Positions 53,803 to 64,000 of a DNA stretch of 64,000 bases are shown in pieces. Source of the stretch: Adiantum capillus-veneris (taxonomy: Eukaryota; Streptophyta; Polypodiopsida; Polypodiales; Pteridaceae). The notes beneath the pieces are model-generated. The model saw nothing but the letters and a program-made list of their open reading frames with translations. It had not been told where the DNA came from and did no database searches. The DNA lies in contig CM043959.1 of the NCBI GenBank assembly GCA_014529385.2, positions 94,068,529 to 94,132,528 on the forward strand, read 5' to 3'. The stretch's first letter is position 1. Every line of letters starts with the position of its first letter. Both the position numbers and the translations under genes were made by a program.

Positions 53803-55525
53803 TGTCATAAAATCTAATATCTAGCTAACCCAAATGATTTTCTCATATTAAACTGATCATTTAATGTGGGAGAATAAACGGGAACAAGAGTTAGACTAGA
53901 GACATGTGCTTCTAGAACTATCTCAACAAGGGACCAAAAGGAGAGATGGTTTCATCTCAATAGGGGTCCAAAAGGAGACGGTCTACCAAAGAGCAATGCG
54001 CAATAAGTTCTTCTAAACTTATCTCAACAGGGGACCAAGAGGAGAGATGGTTACATCTCAATACGGGTCCAACAAAAGGTAGTCTATCAAGGATCAACGT
54101 GCATCTGATGGAGCTTAAAAGACCTTAGGGTTAGCTTCATTAAAGACCTCTGATAGTTGGTGTTAAAAGTCCTTTGATCTTAGGCAAGCTAGTGTTGAGC
54201 TTGAGGTGGGAAACTGACCTAAGCTTGAGGTGCTTGTCGTTCTTGCTGACTAAGGTTCTTGAGGTGCTTGTCATGCTTGCTGACTAAGGTGCTTGAGGTC
54301 CTTGTTGTGCTTGATGACTAAGGTGCTTGAGGTCCTTGTCGTGCTTGATGACTAAGGTGCTTGAGGTGCTTGTCATCCTTGATGAGGAAGGTGCTTGAGA
54401 AGCTTCCTATGCATGGGGAGGAAGGTGCTTGAGTCAAAAAGACACCCTACAAAGGAGGGGGAAAGCCCCAAAGTTAGAGGAATCTTTGACTTAACCTCCC
54501 ACTCAGCCAAAGGGCACCCTTTTCTCAAGGGGCACATGGGGCACATGTCAGACTCTCCCTATGCTTAGCCACATGGTGTGCTTGAATGCTATTGGCTGGG
54601 ATAAAGAGGGGTCCAATGAGCTTCTAGTTCCATTCAAAAAATATCTAGATATTTTCAAGCTCTCTCTCTTTAAGGGGTAAGGAGGAAACTTCTCCAAAGA
54701 CTACCCGTGTACTTGAAATGCATGGTGCATATGATTAGCTAGGGGGAGAGGGGTCCAATGAGCTTGAGGTATGAGCAAAAAGTAGAACTCGCCCCAATCA
54801 AGCAAGGGGTGTGCTGGGGGGTATACACACACTCATTTTGTGGATTCATTCTCACTTGGTGAAAGTAGAGGACTCCACCTCCTTCTCCAAGCTTGTGAGA
54901 AGTGAGAGCCTACACCAACACTCTTGGATATGGAATGCAAATCCAACCAAGAGCCATGCTTCAATGCGTAAGCTTTCCATCTTCTCCTTCTTCATTACTA
55001 TGCTATTATGTATTCTAGCAAGAAGAGTGATGATAAGTGAGGAACTATTTCTTTCTCCTTTGGAATGTTCCTTCTTCCTCTTCCCTACCCTCATTCCTGA
55101 CTAGCTCTCTCCGCCTTTGAAGGTGTTTGAGGCCTTGGACTGAGGCTTGGGATAGTTAATGCTTTCTACAAATTTTATGTTATGCTTGTGATGCATGAAG
55201 ATTTCCATGTTCATTGCATCACCAAGGTTACAAGGAACACAAAGATTGTATTGTACCAGAGTCTCTCTTGATGGGAGAAACTATAATACAAATGTCTATT
55301 GGAGGGGGGACCGGCTCCATATGAATCCGGTCCTCAATTGTTGTCTTGTTCTCTAAACTCTCTCTCTTGCAAAAGTATTGTTCGTGCCAAGTTTACTAAG
55401 TACCATGTGTATGTTGCTACCATCAATTAAGTTCACCCATTGTGTTCACAAAGTAATCTCACAAAAGTGCTTCATCTAATTTTCTAATATGCTACTCTCA
55501 AAATTCATAGGCCATTTCCATTACA
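53803..55525 (-). mobile_element. solo LTR, family A (1723 bp)
   Basis: On the plus strand it starts TGTCATAAAATCTAAT, matching the minus-strand start of the gypsy-2 LTR, and ends GGCCATTTCCATTACA. Conserved blocks include TCATATTAAACTGATCATTTAATGTGG (53855-53881), TCTCTTGATGGGAGAAAC and GGAGGGGGGACCGGCTCCAT (55258-55320). It interrupts a Gag domain. The host sequence AGAGTAG occurs on both sides (53794-53800 and 55530-55536), but with 2 and 4 extra bases next to the LTR ends, so the target duplication is not perfect. No internal region is present: a solo LTR left by LTR-LTR recombination. Confidence 0.85.
54230..54420 (-). repeat. 34-bp-type minisatellite, about five units
   Basis: Repeats of GACTAAGGTGCTTGAGGTSCTTGTC are the complement of the array at 974-1075 and expanded relative to it. 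Confidence 0.85.
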
Positions 55526-56340
55526 AATTAGAGTAGAGGAAGTTTTGGATTTTGCAACACAGTTTATGGGATTTGTACCGACTCTTAATGATGACACTGC
55601 TACATGGTTCGACTCAGTGGAAAGACGGGATTTTGAGACTCAAGACGAGCTGTTTAAATAATTAATTGAAGAATTCTTGTAGAAAGGCATAGCTCACAAT
55701 ACGGTCTTGCAAATCCACACATTCAAGCAGAAAGAGGATGAAACACTACGTAAATTGGCATTATAGTTCAAGAGACACATCAAGTTCTGTCCAAGAGCTA
55801 AACTACCTACGCAAGCACGATTGATGCTGATCTTTATCCAAGGAATGAGTAGGTCTTCAGAAGGATCTTCATATGATAAGGATCCTGTTGCTAAACAAAT
55901 TGATCAAAGAAGCTCTTTATCTGGTGGATAACTATGAGAAATATAAAGAAAAGGATTGTAAGAGTCAAGAGGATGACACATCCTCTCAACACAATGATTC
56001 ACAAATAAGGGATTCCATTACAAAGACAGTGTCACCTATCAATCAAGAAAAGTTTATCGACAAAATGGTCAAGAGGTTAACTTCTCTTGTAAATTTAGAT
56101 CCGAGGGAGTTTAAGTGGTGCGAAATTGAGAGGAAATGGACAAACCATATGAGGGAAGAGTGTTACTATGGCATGGAATATGCTAGAGGGAGGTATGTAA
56201 AACCTATTCCAGTAGCATCTCCTCCACTTAGATATGCTATAGGAAATACGCCGGGTCCAGTAGGAGTTTCAAGGCCACAACCTATCTTAGGACAATAACC
56301 TCCACTACCAGGTGCTAGAATGCCTATAGATATGAGATAC
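55526..56340 (+). pseudogene. gag: retrotransposon Gag, 3' part
   Basis: The capsid domain resumes: RVEEVLDFATQFMGFVPTLNDDTATWFDSV, DELFK-LIEEFL, TFKQKEDETLRKLA, FKRHIKFCPRAKLP and LIFIQGMS, with stops at about 55660, 55680 and 55764. A frame from 55873 to 56298 follows with FIDKMVKRLTSLVNLDPREFKWCEIERKWTNHMREECYY. This is probably a degenerate zinc knuckle in which the first CxxC has lost a cysteine, followed by a proline-rich tail (PIPVASPPLR, TPGPVGVSRPQPILG). No pol follows before the sequence changes near 56400. Confidence 0.75.
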
Positions 56341-56634
56341 ACCCAATGATGGAAGCATCCAATAAACAAGCCCATGAGAGATACGCCTCCCTAGGGGTCT
56401 ATGCACAAAATATAGAATTCACACACTTATACAAATTTAAATATACATCAGAGCTGCAGAAGCGTTTTCATAGGGGAGGAGTTCTCAGCACCCGACCAAG
56501 CATAGAGTTTAGGCCATGAGTCGGACTGCATCCAGAGGAACCTAGCGACTAGTACTACCCTTGAATGGGTGTTATGAATGAAAGCGTGCTTAAGGGAAAA
56601 TATAAGGGTGAATATATGTGTACACCACATTGCG

Positions 56635-56676
<42 letters not shown>

Positions 56677-56892
56677 GAGTGCACAGAGACATAAGAGAAT
56701 GACAATAGAGAATATTTAAATGCCCCCATATAAATGAAACAGATGACCATGTATTAATGCAATGACAAAAATATGGGTATACCATAACATCAAAAAAAGA
56801 GTATGACAAAGTAACTAGCAGAGCACCAAACCTTGTGTAGGGATCAACCGGTCTACCCATCTACTTCCACTCTACTACAGATAGAGAGAAGC
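56341..56892. other. no recognisable gene; (GA)n run
   Basis: Contains a GA run at 56637-56672. Frames here read through the microsatellite as Ser-Leu or Glu-Arg repeats and are not genes. Confidence 0.45.
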
Positions 56893-58080
56893 TCACTTCG
56901 TTGGGAGCGAGCCAGAACACCTCCAACCTACCTGAGCCAGACTTAAGCTGAGGCTGCTTTGCCTCCCTCCATGAACCCAAGCTCTGAAAGGATCCCAAGT
57001 ACCACTAGGTGGTAGGGTATCAACACCAACCATACCACATTTGGTGCCACATGCCTCCTCTTTGCCCAGCATCAAGTGTTTATGCAAAAGACAATACAAA
57101 ATTCTCGACGTGTTAGCCGTGTAGGTCGTTCAACCCCAAACGCACTAACTTTGTATATGAGCCTAACAAAAAGAAGAAGACCTAGGCAACACCCTCGATC
57201 TAACAAAGCCATAGGTCAACGACCCTTTTATCTAGCTTGGCTAAGCGATGTAGGTGATCCTAATCTTGTAGCGGCACTGCCATGAGAAACATAACACGTG
57301 AGTCCAAACACGATAGCACCTTCCATATACACAAATAATCTTTTCCAAGCAGTTAGACTGTACAGGTTCTCTACCCTTACACGTCGACCATAAACCATCC
57401 AAGCCACTTCATGATCTATTCCCAAAACCATTAACCATAATCCAATCACTTCACACGGGTGAGCATTCCACCCCACTTGGGTGAGACACAACCAATCCTG
57501 CATAACCACTTTAGAACATAACATGGCTGCAAAATTTTTGGCAGCATAACCATATCCAAAAAAAAAAACCAAGAGCCACACCGGCTTCCACCATAAAACC
57601 ACAACCATATTCCATGAAGGAGCTCAACCCTCATATTCACATTGAACCAACTCCCACACTTGGATTTTGGCATATCCACTGCAGTCAATCGGAGTCCACG
57701 CACATGGCTCTTAAGACATGAGATCTTCATGCGTAAAATAAGTCTGGCCACAAACTAAACATGATATAAAAATCCAATTCTGACAGCATCTAACCATGCA
57801 AAGTTGATGCATCATATCTGCACTTCACCTCTCCAACACATAGAGCTAGGTTTGACCTAGAAAGGTAAAAAGCAATCATACACATGCACATGAGGCATCC
57901 ACATCTAACCATAAGGTTCCATACATCATATGGTATCATTCCATCACCATAAACATGATGCAAAATAGCTGCGACCCTTGGTTGACCATAAACCATAACT
58001 TCACACATATGTGAAAAACAACTTTTTGCCATTTTCCGGAGCATACATATTATGCAAATGAAAGTGTTTGACCTCAAAAC
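56893..58080 (-). other. minus-strand hydrophobic frames, origin unclear
   Basis: Overlapping minus-strand frames (58077-57790, 57751-57446, 57608-57228) are rich in Trp, Tyr, Val and Gly (WKPVWLLVFFFGYGYAAKNFAA, VIGLWLMVLGIDHEVAWMVYGRR). Their composition resembles the C-terminal part of the gag-only protein at 36.8 kb (LVGYAYGAFWLIV). They could be the decayed end of a related gag-only unit, but I cannot align them convincingly and no Gag domain is visible here. Confidence 0.25.
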
Positions 58081-58500
58081 AATGCATCAAGATCCATAAT
58101 ATAGACTAACACTCTATCACATCACTTTGCCCATTTGACACTCACTCAACAAACAGTAACAGAGAAGAAAAGCCACTTTATTCATATCTGCCTATGCGGT
58201 TTGGGTTGACCAACCATATACCCTCACATGAATTTATGGACATCTAATACTTGAAATCAACTCACCAAAAAAAGTCACAAATCATACATAAACGGCTCGA
58301 TTAACTCACGACGTATGGTACTCCCTTTAGGTAGAACCCTACACACGTAGGTAAACCCGGTTAGGAAGGATTAATAACTTGCATACCCAAGGTGATAACG
58401 GAGACTTAAATACATTTATCATCAAGTTTAATCAAGCTTTTCAATTAGCTAAGTGGGTTTTCCCATCCGGTGAATCTATATAGTGGTTCTTCACAAAGAC
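58081..58500. other. no recognisable gene
   Basis: AT-rich sequence without motifs. On the minus strand it follows the end of the coiled-coil protein copy 2. There is no polypurine tract like that of copy 1. Confidence 0.4.
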
Positions 58501-59550
58501 CTACCAAGGATGCTCCGCTAGTTCTATATCATTGAAGGCCATTATGCAGGTGACTAGAATCTTTGCAATTTTTACAAGCATATGGCATGCAAGATCGGGT
58601 ATTTCCTTCATAATGTTGATGAATCCTTTGAGCGTGTGAAGCATATACTTTTCTAAGGGGAGAAGGTTACTGCCTGGCTTGGTTATGATTGGGTAGTTGA
58701 AAATTGATGGTCTCCTACTTTGCCATGAATAAAAGCTATCCCAGGATCGCCATCTGTTAATGTCACAATAGGTTGGGTTGATCAACGGAGATGCTATGGA
58801 GCATTTATATAAAAGGTTTCATCTGTTGGGTGCTGCTCAAACCATTTTCTTTGCCAGGTTGGTTGATTCTCAATGATTGTCTGTACATGTATAGTGGTGA
58901 CATGAACATCCCTGTAATCCCCTTTGTGGTTGGGCTCGAGGGCAAGCAACATTTTTCTTTTCCATAAGAGAGCCTCCTGCCTCATTAATTGGAGTGCAAT
59001 CCTTTCGTGCTTGAGATTATTCACCACTAGGAGTGATCATGAGAAGAGAAACTGACTCCAACACCTTGAGTTCGTATTGCAAAGCCACTTTGTGTGAAGG
59101 ATCTTTGACTTTTGATATCCACCACTAAATTTCATCCTTTGCAGTGTCAGAGATTGATGTTGTTGCTGGATCTTCAAATTCGTGCATCACTATTTCTGTG
59201 CTTGTACTTGGAATATCTACATAGTGAGCTTCGAATGTGAATTGTTCTTGTCCTTTTGTTTGTGTGACTCCTACACGGATTGTGTAGGTTTGGATCTGTG
59301 TTTCTCTCTAAGAAATCAACTCTTTCTTTGCCTTGGTCAATTGCTTCCTCAACTCTGCAATCCATTCATCTTTAGATTTTTGCAAAGCTTTGTGCCCAAC
59401 TGTCATGATTTGCCTGTCGTACTGCTCTTGAGCAAGGGAATTCTTTAGATCTTGGACCTCTTTTGTCATCGAGGTTGGTTTAGCAGACGTGCTTGTTGAA
59501 CTTGGTGTTGGAGTGGGGGAAAGGGGAACCCACCCGACACAAAATAGCAA
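58501..59550 (-). pseudogene. coiled-coil protein of an LTR element, copy 2
   Basis: Family unknown, homologous to 3664-6110. On the minus strand: a short coil (MTKEVQDLKNSLAQEQYDRQIM...LRKQLTKAKKELIS), an intermediate segment with frameshifts (VDIPSTSTEIVMHEFEDPATTS), then NNLKHERIALQLMRQEALLWKRKMLLAL and IIENQPTWQRKWFEQHP. These correspond to EAMQWKQRILKSM and IVDSQPRWRKAWL of copy 1. The C-terminal part has PGSNLLPLEKYMLHTLKGFINIMKEIPDLACHMLVKIAKIL, against PGLKAGERMSEQYMVKTLMGAI...PDLSCIMLRKICKTL in copy 1. The coil is much shorter than in copy 1. At least three frame breaks. It begins directly after an LTR end, in the position of a first ORF. Confidence 0.6.
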
Positions 59551-61497
59551 GCCTCTCTATAGACCAGTATAACCACTGCACTCGATCCACTAGAGTTCAC
59601 CTTCAAAACACGACAATTTGACTACAAATCCTACACACGTCCGTACCATACAACCTTTGCACTAATCTAGCTTACTGTCAGCTCCCACACAACACAATTA
59701 ACTCTCTCTTTCTCTTCCACTCACACCACAAGTCCGGAGAGGCACACACTTCTCAAACCGGCACCACACAGTAGGGATAGAGCAAAGACAAGAAGGGGGA
59801 AACAAGGAAAGGAGATCACACCCAAATTGGTTATGGCTTCATTTCTAATGATTAAAAAAAAGCTATCACAACACCAAGAAATCCATGCTATCAAACGGCT
59901 TAGTCGTCTCAAATACGACGAGCAACAAGGGTTCAGAAGATCACTGACGCCGCCTCGGAATGGCTCCCCTCTTGAGAACACAAACAAAAGAGTCTTTGCT
60001 AGCTTGAAAAGACGTCAAGAGATCCTTTTAATAGTTGTTGGAGGCTTCTTTCTCCAGCCCTACACCCAAAAAAAACTCCACCTTCAGTGCTCGGGGAGCG
60101 CCTCCCTTCTTCTTCTTCCTCTCTCCAAAAACTCCACCCTCATGCAAAAGATTGGCCTCCTCTTTGGCGTGTAGAAGTCCTCTGCTTATTTTTGCCCCCC
60201 TTTTCTACTTTTGACCCCTCCTTTTTTGCATGTGATGCACCCTTGCGGCCCTCCCTTGAGCCCCAAGTCTTGCCCCAAGTCTTTACTATTGCCTTAAGCC
60301 TCACAGTCACGATGTCGTGACTGTGGGTACAACCCCTTCATTAAGATATTTGGCACCTTTACAGCACGTGGGAACACCCACTGGCACGCTGCCATGTCAT
60401 CAACTACTCCACACAAGCTGCACCGCCTGCTGACGCCCAACAGTGCCACCACATAGAACCAACGGCAGTCCGCCATGGCTTCTAGCTCTCAAGGGAACCC
60501 CCATGCCTTGTTATGCCTAAGGAGGGTGCCTCACATGGCCTATATACACCAACGGCCTTGCGTACGGATATGCATATGGCTCCATTGACCTACCACATGG
60601 CATCACACAGGACACCCTCCTCTGAAGCCTCAAAATTTCAAACTTTTCCTTCCTCAAAAAACCCCATTTTGGCCCTCCTTGATCTGTGTGCCAAACATCG
60701 CACAGGTCTCCTCTCCTCGAGCCATGGAGACCAACCTAGAGCCACTGTTCCGTACTTAAAACTCACATGCATGCTCTTCACTTTGAATTCCACGAGACTA
60801 CAGACTGAGGCCCACAAAATCGGCGAAGTTCATCTATCACCACTCTGCTGGCAATTGACACCAATTTCAACTTGCAAGGTCTTCTTGATCAAGGTCCTGA
60901 TTGATGCACTGTCACTTCTTGCTCACTTCACACCATGCACACCACATCTTAGAGCCTTGTCGAGCTTCAAAAAAAACTAGATTGCACATTTCCCGACATG
61001 GACAATCTGGCACCAACCTAACCCCTGGCAAAACTTTGAATGTTAATATCTTGGCATCCGGGACTCATATTGCCGATCTAAAAGGGCCAGCATGCTCCAT
61101 AAATAAAGCACTACACACCCATAGCTCCAAATTGGCTCGGATCACTTGGCATCATCTGGCCTATGCGTCTCAGATCTGCAATCACCTCCAACTTCAAAGC
61201 CAAATATCTTGCAGCCTATAGCTTCGTTGGATGAACCGTCTAGACCTGTTCCTTTAGTACTTCAAGCTCTACATACTAGGGACAAAAAATAGCACTTTGA
61301 TCACCCTTTATCAGCCACCTTTTCAGGCCCTATCTGGAGACCTTTTGATCGAGAAAACCACATAAAGCATACATTTCGGTTGTCACTTGCCTGCCTAGGC
61401 TCTTCCATATGCTCTAGCTCTCTGCTATGCATCTGCATGCATACACATCACTACATGTGCACTCTGTCAGGATCAACACACTTTGACTGCACCACCA
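59500..61497 (-). mobile_element. LTR of the Tat/Ogre-like element
   Basis: On the minus strand it starts TGGTGGTGCAGTCAAAG right after a purine tract and the end of pol. It shares its first 400 bp with 50134-50565 and its last part with 47199-47900 (TTTTGAAGGTGAACTCTAGTGGAT at 59609-59586; TTCCCCTTTCCCCC at 59528-59515). A TATA-like TATTAAAAGG lies on the minus strand near 60030. The 3' limit is approximate because no primer site could be recognised. Length is about 1.9-2.0 kb. It holds no gene. Confidence 0.65.
60302..60325. repeat. 24-bp palindrome inside the LTR
   Basis: CACAGTCACGA and TCGTGACTGTG are separated by TG: 11-bp perfect arms. It could be a transcription-factor site in U3. 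Confidence 0.85.
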
Positions 61498-61515
61498 TTG
61501 CCCAAATCCCTTGTT
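61498..61515 (-). other. polypurine tract of the Tat/Ogre-like element
   Basis: The minus strand reads AACAAGGGATTTGGGCAA before the LTR start and is related to AACAAGGGGGTGGGCAA at 50117-50133. Confidence 0.65.
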
Positions 61516-61639
61516 GAAAATTCATATTCAACCAAAAGCATCTTCATTCTTCTACCAACTGCAAAAATTGGCAAACACTATCCAAAATTGTGAGAAAACC
61601 AAAAAACCTACTATATGTACAAAGTCTTATTCAAGGCTA

Positions 61640-62420
61640 GTGTAAACCCTATTCAGGTTGGTTATCCAAACCCCTCTATCAAAACCTGATGCACTGTTGG
61701 CACGAACTTTCTCTCAAAATATTGCTTGAGACGCACACCATTCACCCTGTTTTTGAGAAGACGACCATCCATCTGCACGGACCGGTTTGCTTCTAAAACC
61801 TTCACCATTGATCAGAAATGAGCACTCAAGACATTCCAAAGCAGCAACATATGCAATCAAAAACAAACTGAGCAACTGTATGGGCATTAACCTCCTTCAT
61901 TGCTCTTGCTTCAACCCACCTGGTAAGATAATCAATGGCCACCACAATGTACTTCTTACCACTTGCAGACTTGGGCAATGGACCAATGGCATCCAAATCC
62001 CACATCTCAAATGCATCTTGAGCTATGATAACCCCTTGCTGTTCCGTTACGAGTCTGCTTTCACCAATCATTTAGCACGGATGGCATGTCTTGCACCAGT
62101 AGTGCACATCTCATACAATTGAAGGCCACCAAAAACCACCTCTTAAAATGCAAAACAAAACTTCATCCTTACCTTGATGATCGCTTTCCTCATGACACTG
62201 TTCCAATACCATGCCGATCTGCTCTTTGTAAAGAATTCTTCTCAACGCCCCGTCTCTTCTGTATGTCATCAAATCTTCTCCCACTAGAGTGAGCCTCCGT
62301 GTCTTTTGAACAATTCTTCTCTTTTGTAGCTTTGACAACCCCTCTAAACATTGACATGTACTAAAATTCAATCTCCTTGAGAGTTTCCCTACCTGCATAA
62401 GTAGGAGGTGCCACATATAG
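61640..62420 (-). pseudogene. pol: Tat/Ogre-like integrase, core partly deleted
   Basis: Minus strand. The zinc domain has QCHEESDHQGKDEVLFCI...GGFWWPSIV and HYWCKTCHPC. The catalytic core starts with MWDLDAIGPLPKSASGKKYIVVAIDYLTRWVEA, where the first aspartate is in DLDAIGPLP. HTVAQFVFDCICCCFGM and, after a stop, LISDQW (second aspartate) follow. The glutamate part is missing: the sequence jumps to RSVQMDGRLLKNRVNGVRLKQYF, the C-terminal end of this type of pol (61790-61690). Stops lie at about 62110, 62072 and 61826. The polypurine tract and LTR follow. Confidence 0.85.
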
Positions 62421-62559
62421 ACTTGATACTTGAGTTTGCACTCGACTACTAGCTAACATATCTGCTTCTTGATTCTATTCTCTCCTAACATGCTAGAGCT
62501 GCACTTCTTCAAAGAACTTTAACAGCTTTTTATGGAAAATAACTAATTTTTGAGAGAAT

Positions 62560-62890
62560 CTCTTTTTACCTGCCACTGCCCCAAAAGCTGCTTGATAGCT
62601 AAGAGGGCATCACCCTTAACTACCAGCCTGGAGATGCCAAACTCGATACACTGCTTGAGCCCCAAGTGAAGTGTCAAGTATTTTGCTTCATTATTTGTGT
62701 GAACACCATCCAAATCATAGGCCTTGGAAAAAATTACTGCACCTTGGGGGTCCTAAATGACCACACCACCTCCTGCCTTTTGCACAACTCTTCTATAAGC
62801 ACCATCAAACCACATAGTAAAATCTTCCTTCAGATTTGGTTCCTCTACAACATCCTCTTTCACCACCCTCGCGTAGATGGGAGGTATGCA
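62560..62890 (-). pseudogene. pol: second RNase H (archaeal/plant-type) of the Tat/Ogre-like element
   Basis: On the minus strand: TMWFDGAYRRVVQKAGGGVVI, DPQGAVIFSKAYDL, THTNNEAKYLTLHLGLKQCIEFGI-type block (TNNEAKY) and RLVVKGDALLAIKQLLGQW. These are the Asp, Glu and Asp motifs of the RVT_3/archaeal-type RNase H. Its location between the gypsy RNase H and the integrase is the known hallmark of the Tat/Ogre lineage. One TAG after GGGVVI breaks the frame. Confidence 0.85.
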
Positions 62891-63545
62891 TCCTTGTTGA
62901 CTAAGATATCCGTCAAATGAGACGTACTCAAATAATCAATTCTAAACTCAAATTGAACTCCTGCAATTCGAGTACCCATTTCATTGTTCTTCTCCCTGGT
63001 TGTAGATGAAGCACCACCTCACGCAACAAATTGTTAGATGTGAGCACATAAAACTTTCGCACGATTAAATGCACTTTGAACTTGCGGCTGGAAAGACCAA
63101 GGTCATCACCCACTATTCAGCCTTTATATATGATCCCTCCCTTGGGCTAATCACTCTGCTATCAAAATAGATTGGTTTGTAGAACTTACCTACCTTTTGC
63201 ATCAATACCGCACCTATAGCAGTCGGACCCACCGTCATGGCCACATAAAAAGCATCCTCATTGTTAGGAGGTCACACCGTAGGTAGCTAACACAATATTT
63301 CCTTCACCTTATCAAAGGCTAGCTGTGCATCTTCAGTCCATCGAAAACTATGAACATGTTGGCTCAACTTTTGCAGGGGGTACACATACTAGGAGAGCAT
63401 CCAAAAGAACCTGGCCAAATACTTGAGTTTGTGCACAAAAGAATCCAAACCTCTCGCATCGGTGGAGGCTCCATCAAAACTAAAGCCTTCACTTTTTTAG
63501 GATCCGCTTCAATAGCATTCTGTGACACCACATGGCCCAAAAGAT
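62891..63545 (-). pseudogene. pol: Tat/Ogre-like reverse transcriptase end and gypsy-type RNase H
   Basis: On the minus strand, from the copia insertion: LGHVVSQNAIEADPKKVKALVLMEPPPM (RT thumb), a frameshift, DSFVHKLKYLARFFWML, then FRWTEDAQLAFDKVKEIL, FYVAMTVGPTAIGAVLMQK, KPIYFDSRVISPREGSYIKAE and KFYVLTSNNLLREVVLHLQPGRRTMKWVLELQEFNLSLE. This is the connection and RNase H of a Ty3/gypsy pol. TAG and TGA stops lie near 63285 and 63270. The upstream part is outside the window, beyond the copia insertion. Confidence 0.87.
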
Positions 63546-64000
63546 TGTTGGAATTAGGGTTGCAGAGAAACACACACAGCTTGGAGAAGACGAAGAAAGC
63601 TCAAGGCACACAATAGAGAGTGTTTTACCATCCGGCTTGCGTTTAAACTTGTAAACCCACTTCGTACCAATGGCCTTTTTGCCAGGAGGCAAATCACATA
63701 AAGTCCATGTGTCATTTTCTATAAGTGCATCATATTCTGATTGCATGGCATCCATCCAATTTTCTGAATTTTGTGCTTCATCAAAGTCAGAGGCTCCTCA
63801 ACATCATGTAAGCTAGACACAGCCAAAGCGTAACAATCTGATGCATAAGATGCTGATGCATAAGATGCATGGCGAGAGCCTGAACGAGTACGACTAGACG
63901 AAGGTGCATCCAATTTACTGTCACGCAAAGTGTGCACAAGCCATTTTGGCATACCTCTAGCTTGCTCATTTTCAGCCCTTTCCTCATCAAGTACATCATG
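63546..64000 (-). mobile_element. Ty1/copia element inserted in the Tat-like pol (runs off the window)
   Basis: The element ends at 63546 with the copia LTR 3' end (CTCTGCAACCCTAATTCCAACA on the minus strand). The likely target duplication is AAGAT (63541-63545); the other copy is outside the window. Only about 80 bp of LTR (63546-63626) remains before pol sequence, so RT, RNase H and most of the 3' LTR were deleted. The family is the same as the 11.4 kb element. Confidence 0.85.
63627..64000 (-). pseudogene. pol: copia pol linker and start of reverse transcriptase
   Basis: Minus strand: PKWLVHTLRDSKLDAPSSSRTRSGSRHAS, DCYALAVSSLHDVEEPLT, a frameshift near 63775, then WMDAMQSEYDALIENDTWTLCDLPPGKKAIGTKWVYKFKRKPDGK. 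This is the RVT_2 start. It preserves exactly the section missing from the 14.45 kb copy, and ends at the junction with the LTR remnant. Confidence 0.88.

Overview
The window reads as intergenic DNA from a large, repeat-rich land-plant genome. No single-copy host gene, rRNA or tRNA is recognisable; almost everything that can be identified is a mobile element or a microsatellite. Plant origin is supported by Ty1/copia and Ty3/gypsy polyproteins, by chromodomain-type integrase tails, by primer-binding sites complementary to the 3' end of plant initiator tRNA-Met, and by a Tat/Ogre-like element with two RNase H domains. A fern, lycophyte or gymnosperm would fit, but the species cannot be fixed from sequence alone.

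Layout. 1-2698: two same-direction LTR copies of family A with no internal region. 2699-6110 (minus): an LTR element whose only recognisable product is a broken coiled-coil protein of a family I do not know. 6111-10528: nothing recognisable. 10529-11400: pieces of two other LTR ends. 11423-31836: a Ty1/copia element split by a Ty3/gypsy element (gypsy-1, 14724-30504, target duplication GATAA), itself split by an opposite-strand Ty3/gypsy element (gypsy-2, 18698-27230, target duplication ATGTA). The insertion order is therefore copia, gypsy-1, gypsy-2. 31837-35040: an LTR-less fragment of the gypsy-2 family. 35041-38261 (minus): a gag-only LTR-type element. 39446-39762: a PIF/Harbinger-like MITE with TTA duplications. 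40253-41999: three related units bounded by GA and CT microsatellites.

42003-46711: a near full-length LINE with an intact ORF1 and a damaged ORF2. Its last 0.9 kb, with flanking DNA, is repeated at 50566-51454. Between the two copies (47199-50565) lies a gag-only element made of the 3' part of an LTR, gag, a polypurine tract and the 5' part of an LTR. 53142-56340: a gag gene interrupted by a solo family-A LTR (53803-55525). 58501-63545 (minus): a Tat/Ogre-like pol end, its LTR, and on the far side of that LTR a second copy of the coiled-coil protein. 63546-64000 (minus): a relative of the 11.4 kb copia element inserted into the Tat-like pol.

Functionally this is a record of transposition rather than a working gene set. 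Except for LINE ORF1, every element coding region I could follow carries stops, frameshifts or deletions. The most unusual content is the coiled-coil protein family carried by LTR elements, and a group of gag-only elements that share LTR and polypurine-tract sequence with the pol-bearing Tat-like element. That sharing suggests a non-autonomous/autonomous partnership.
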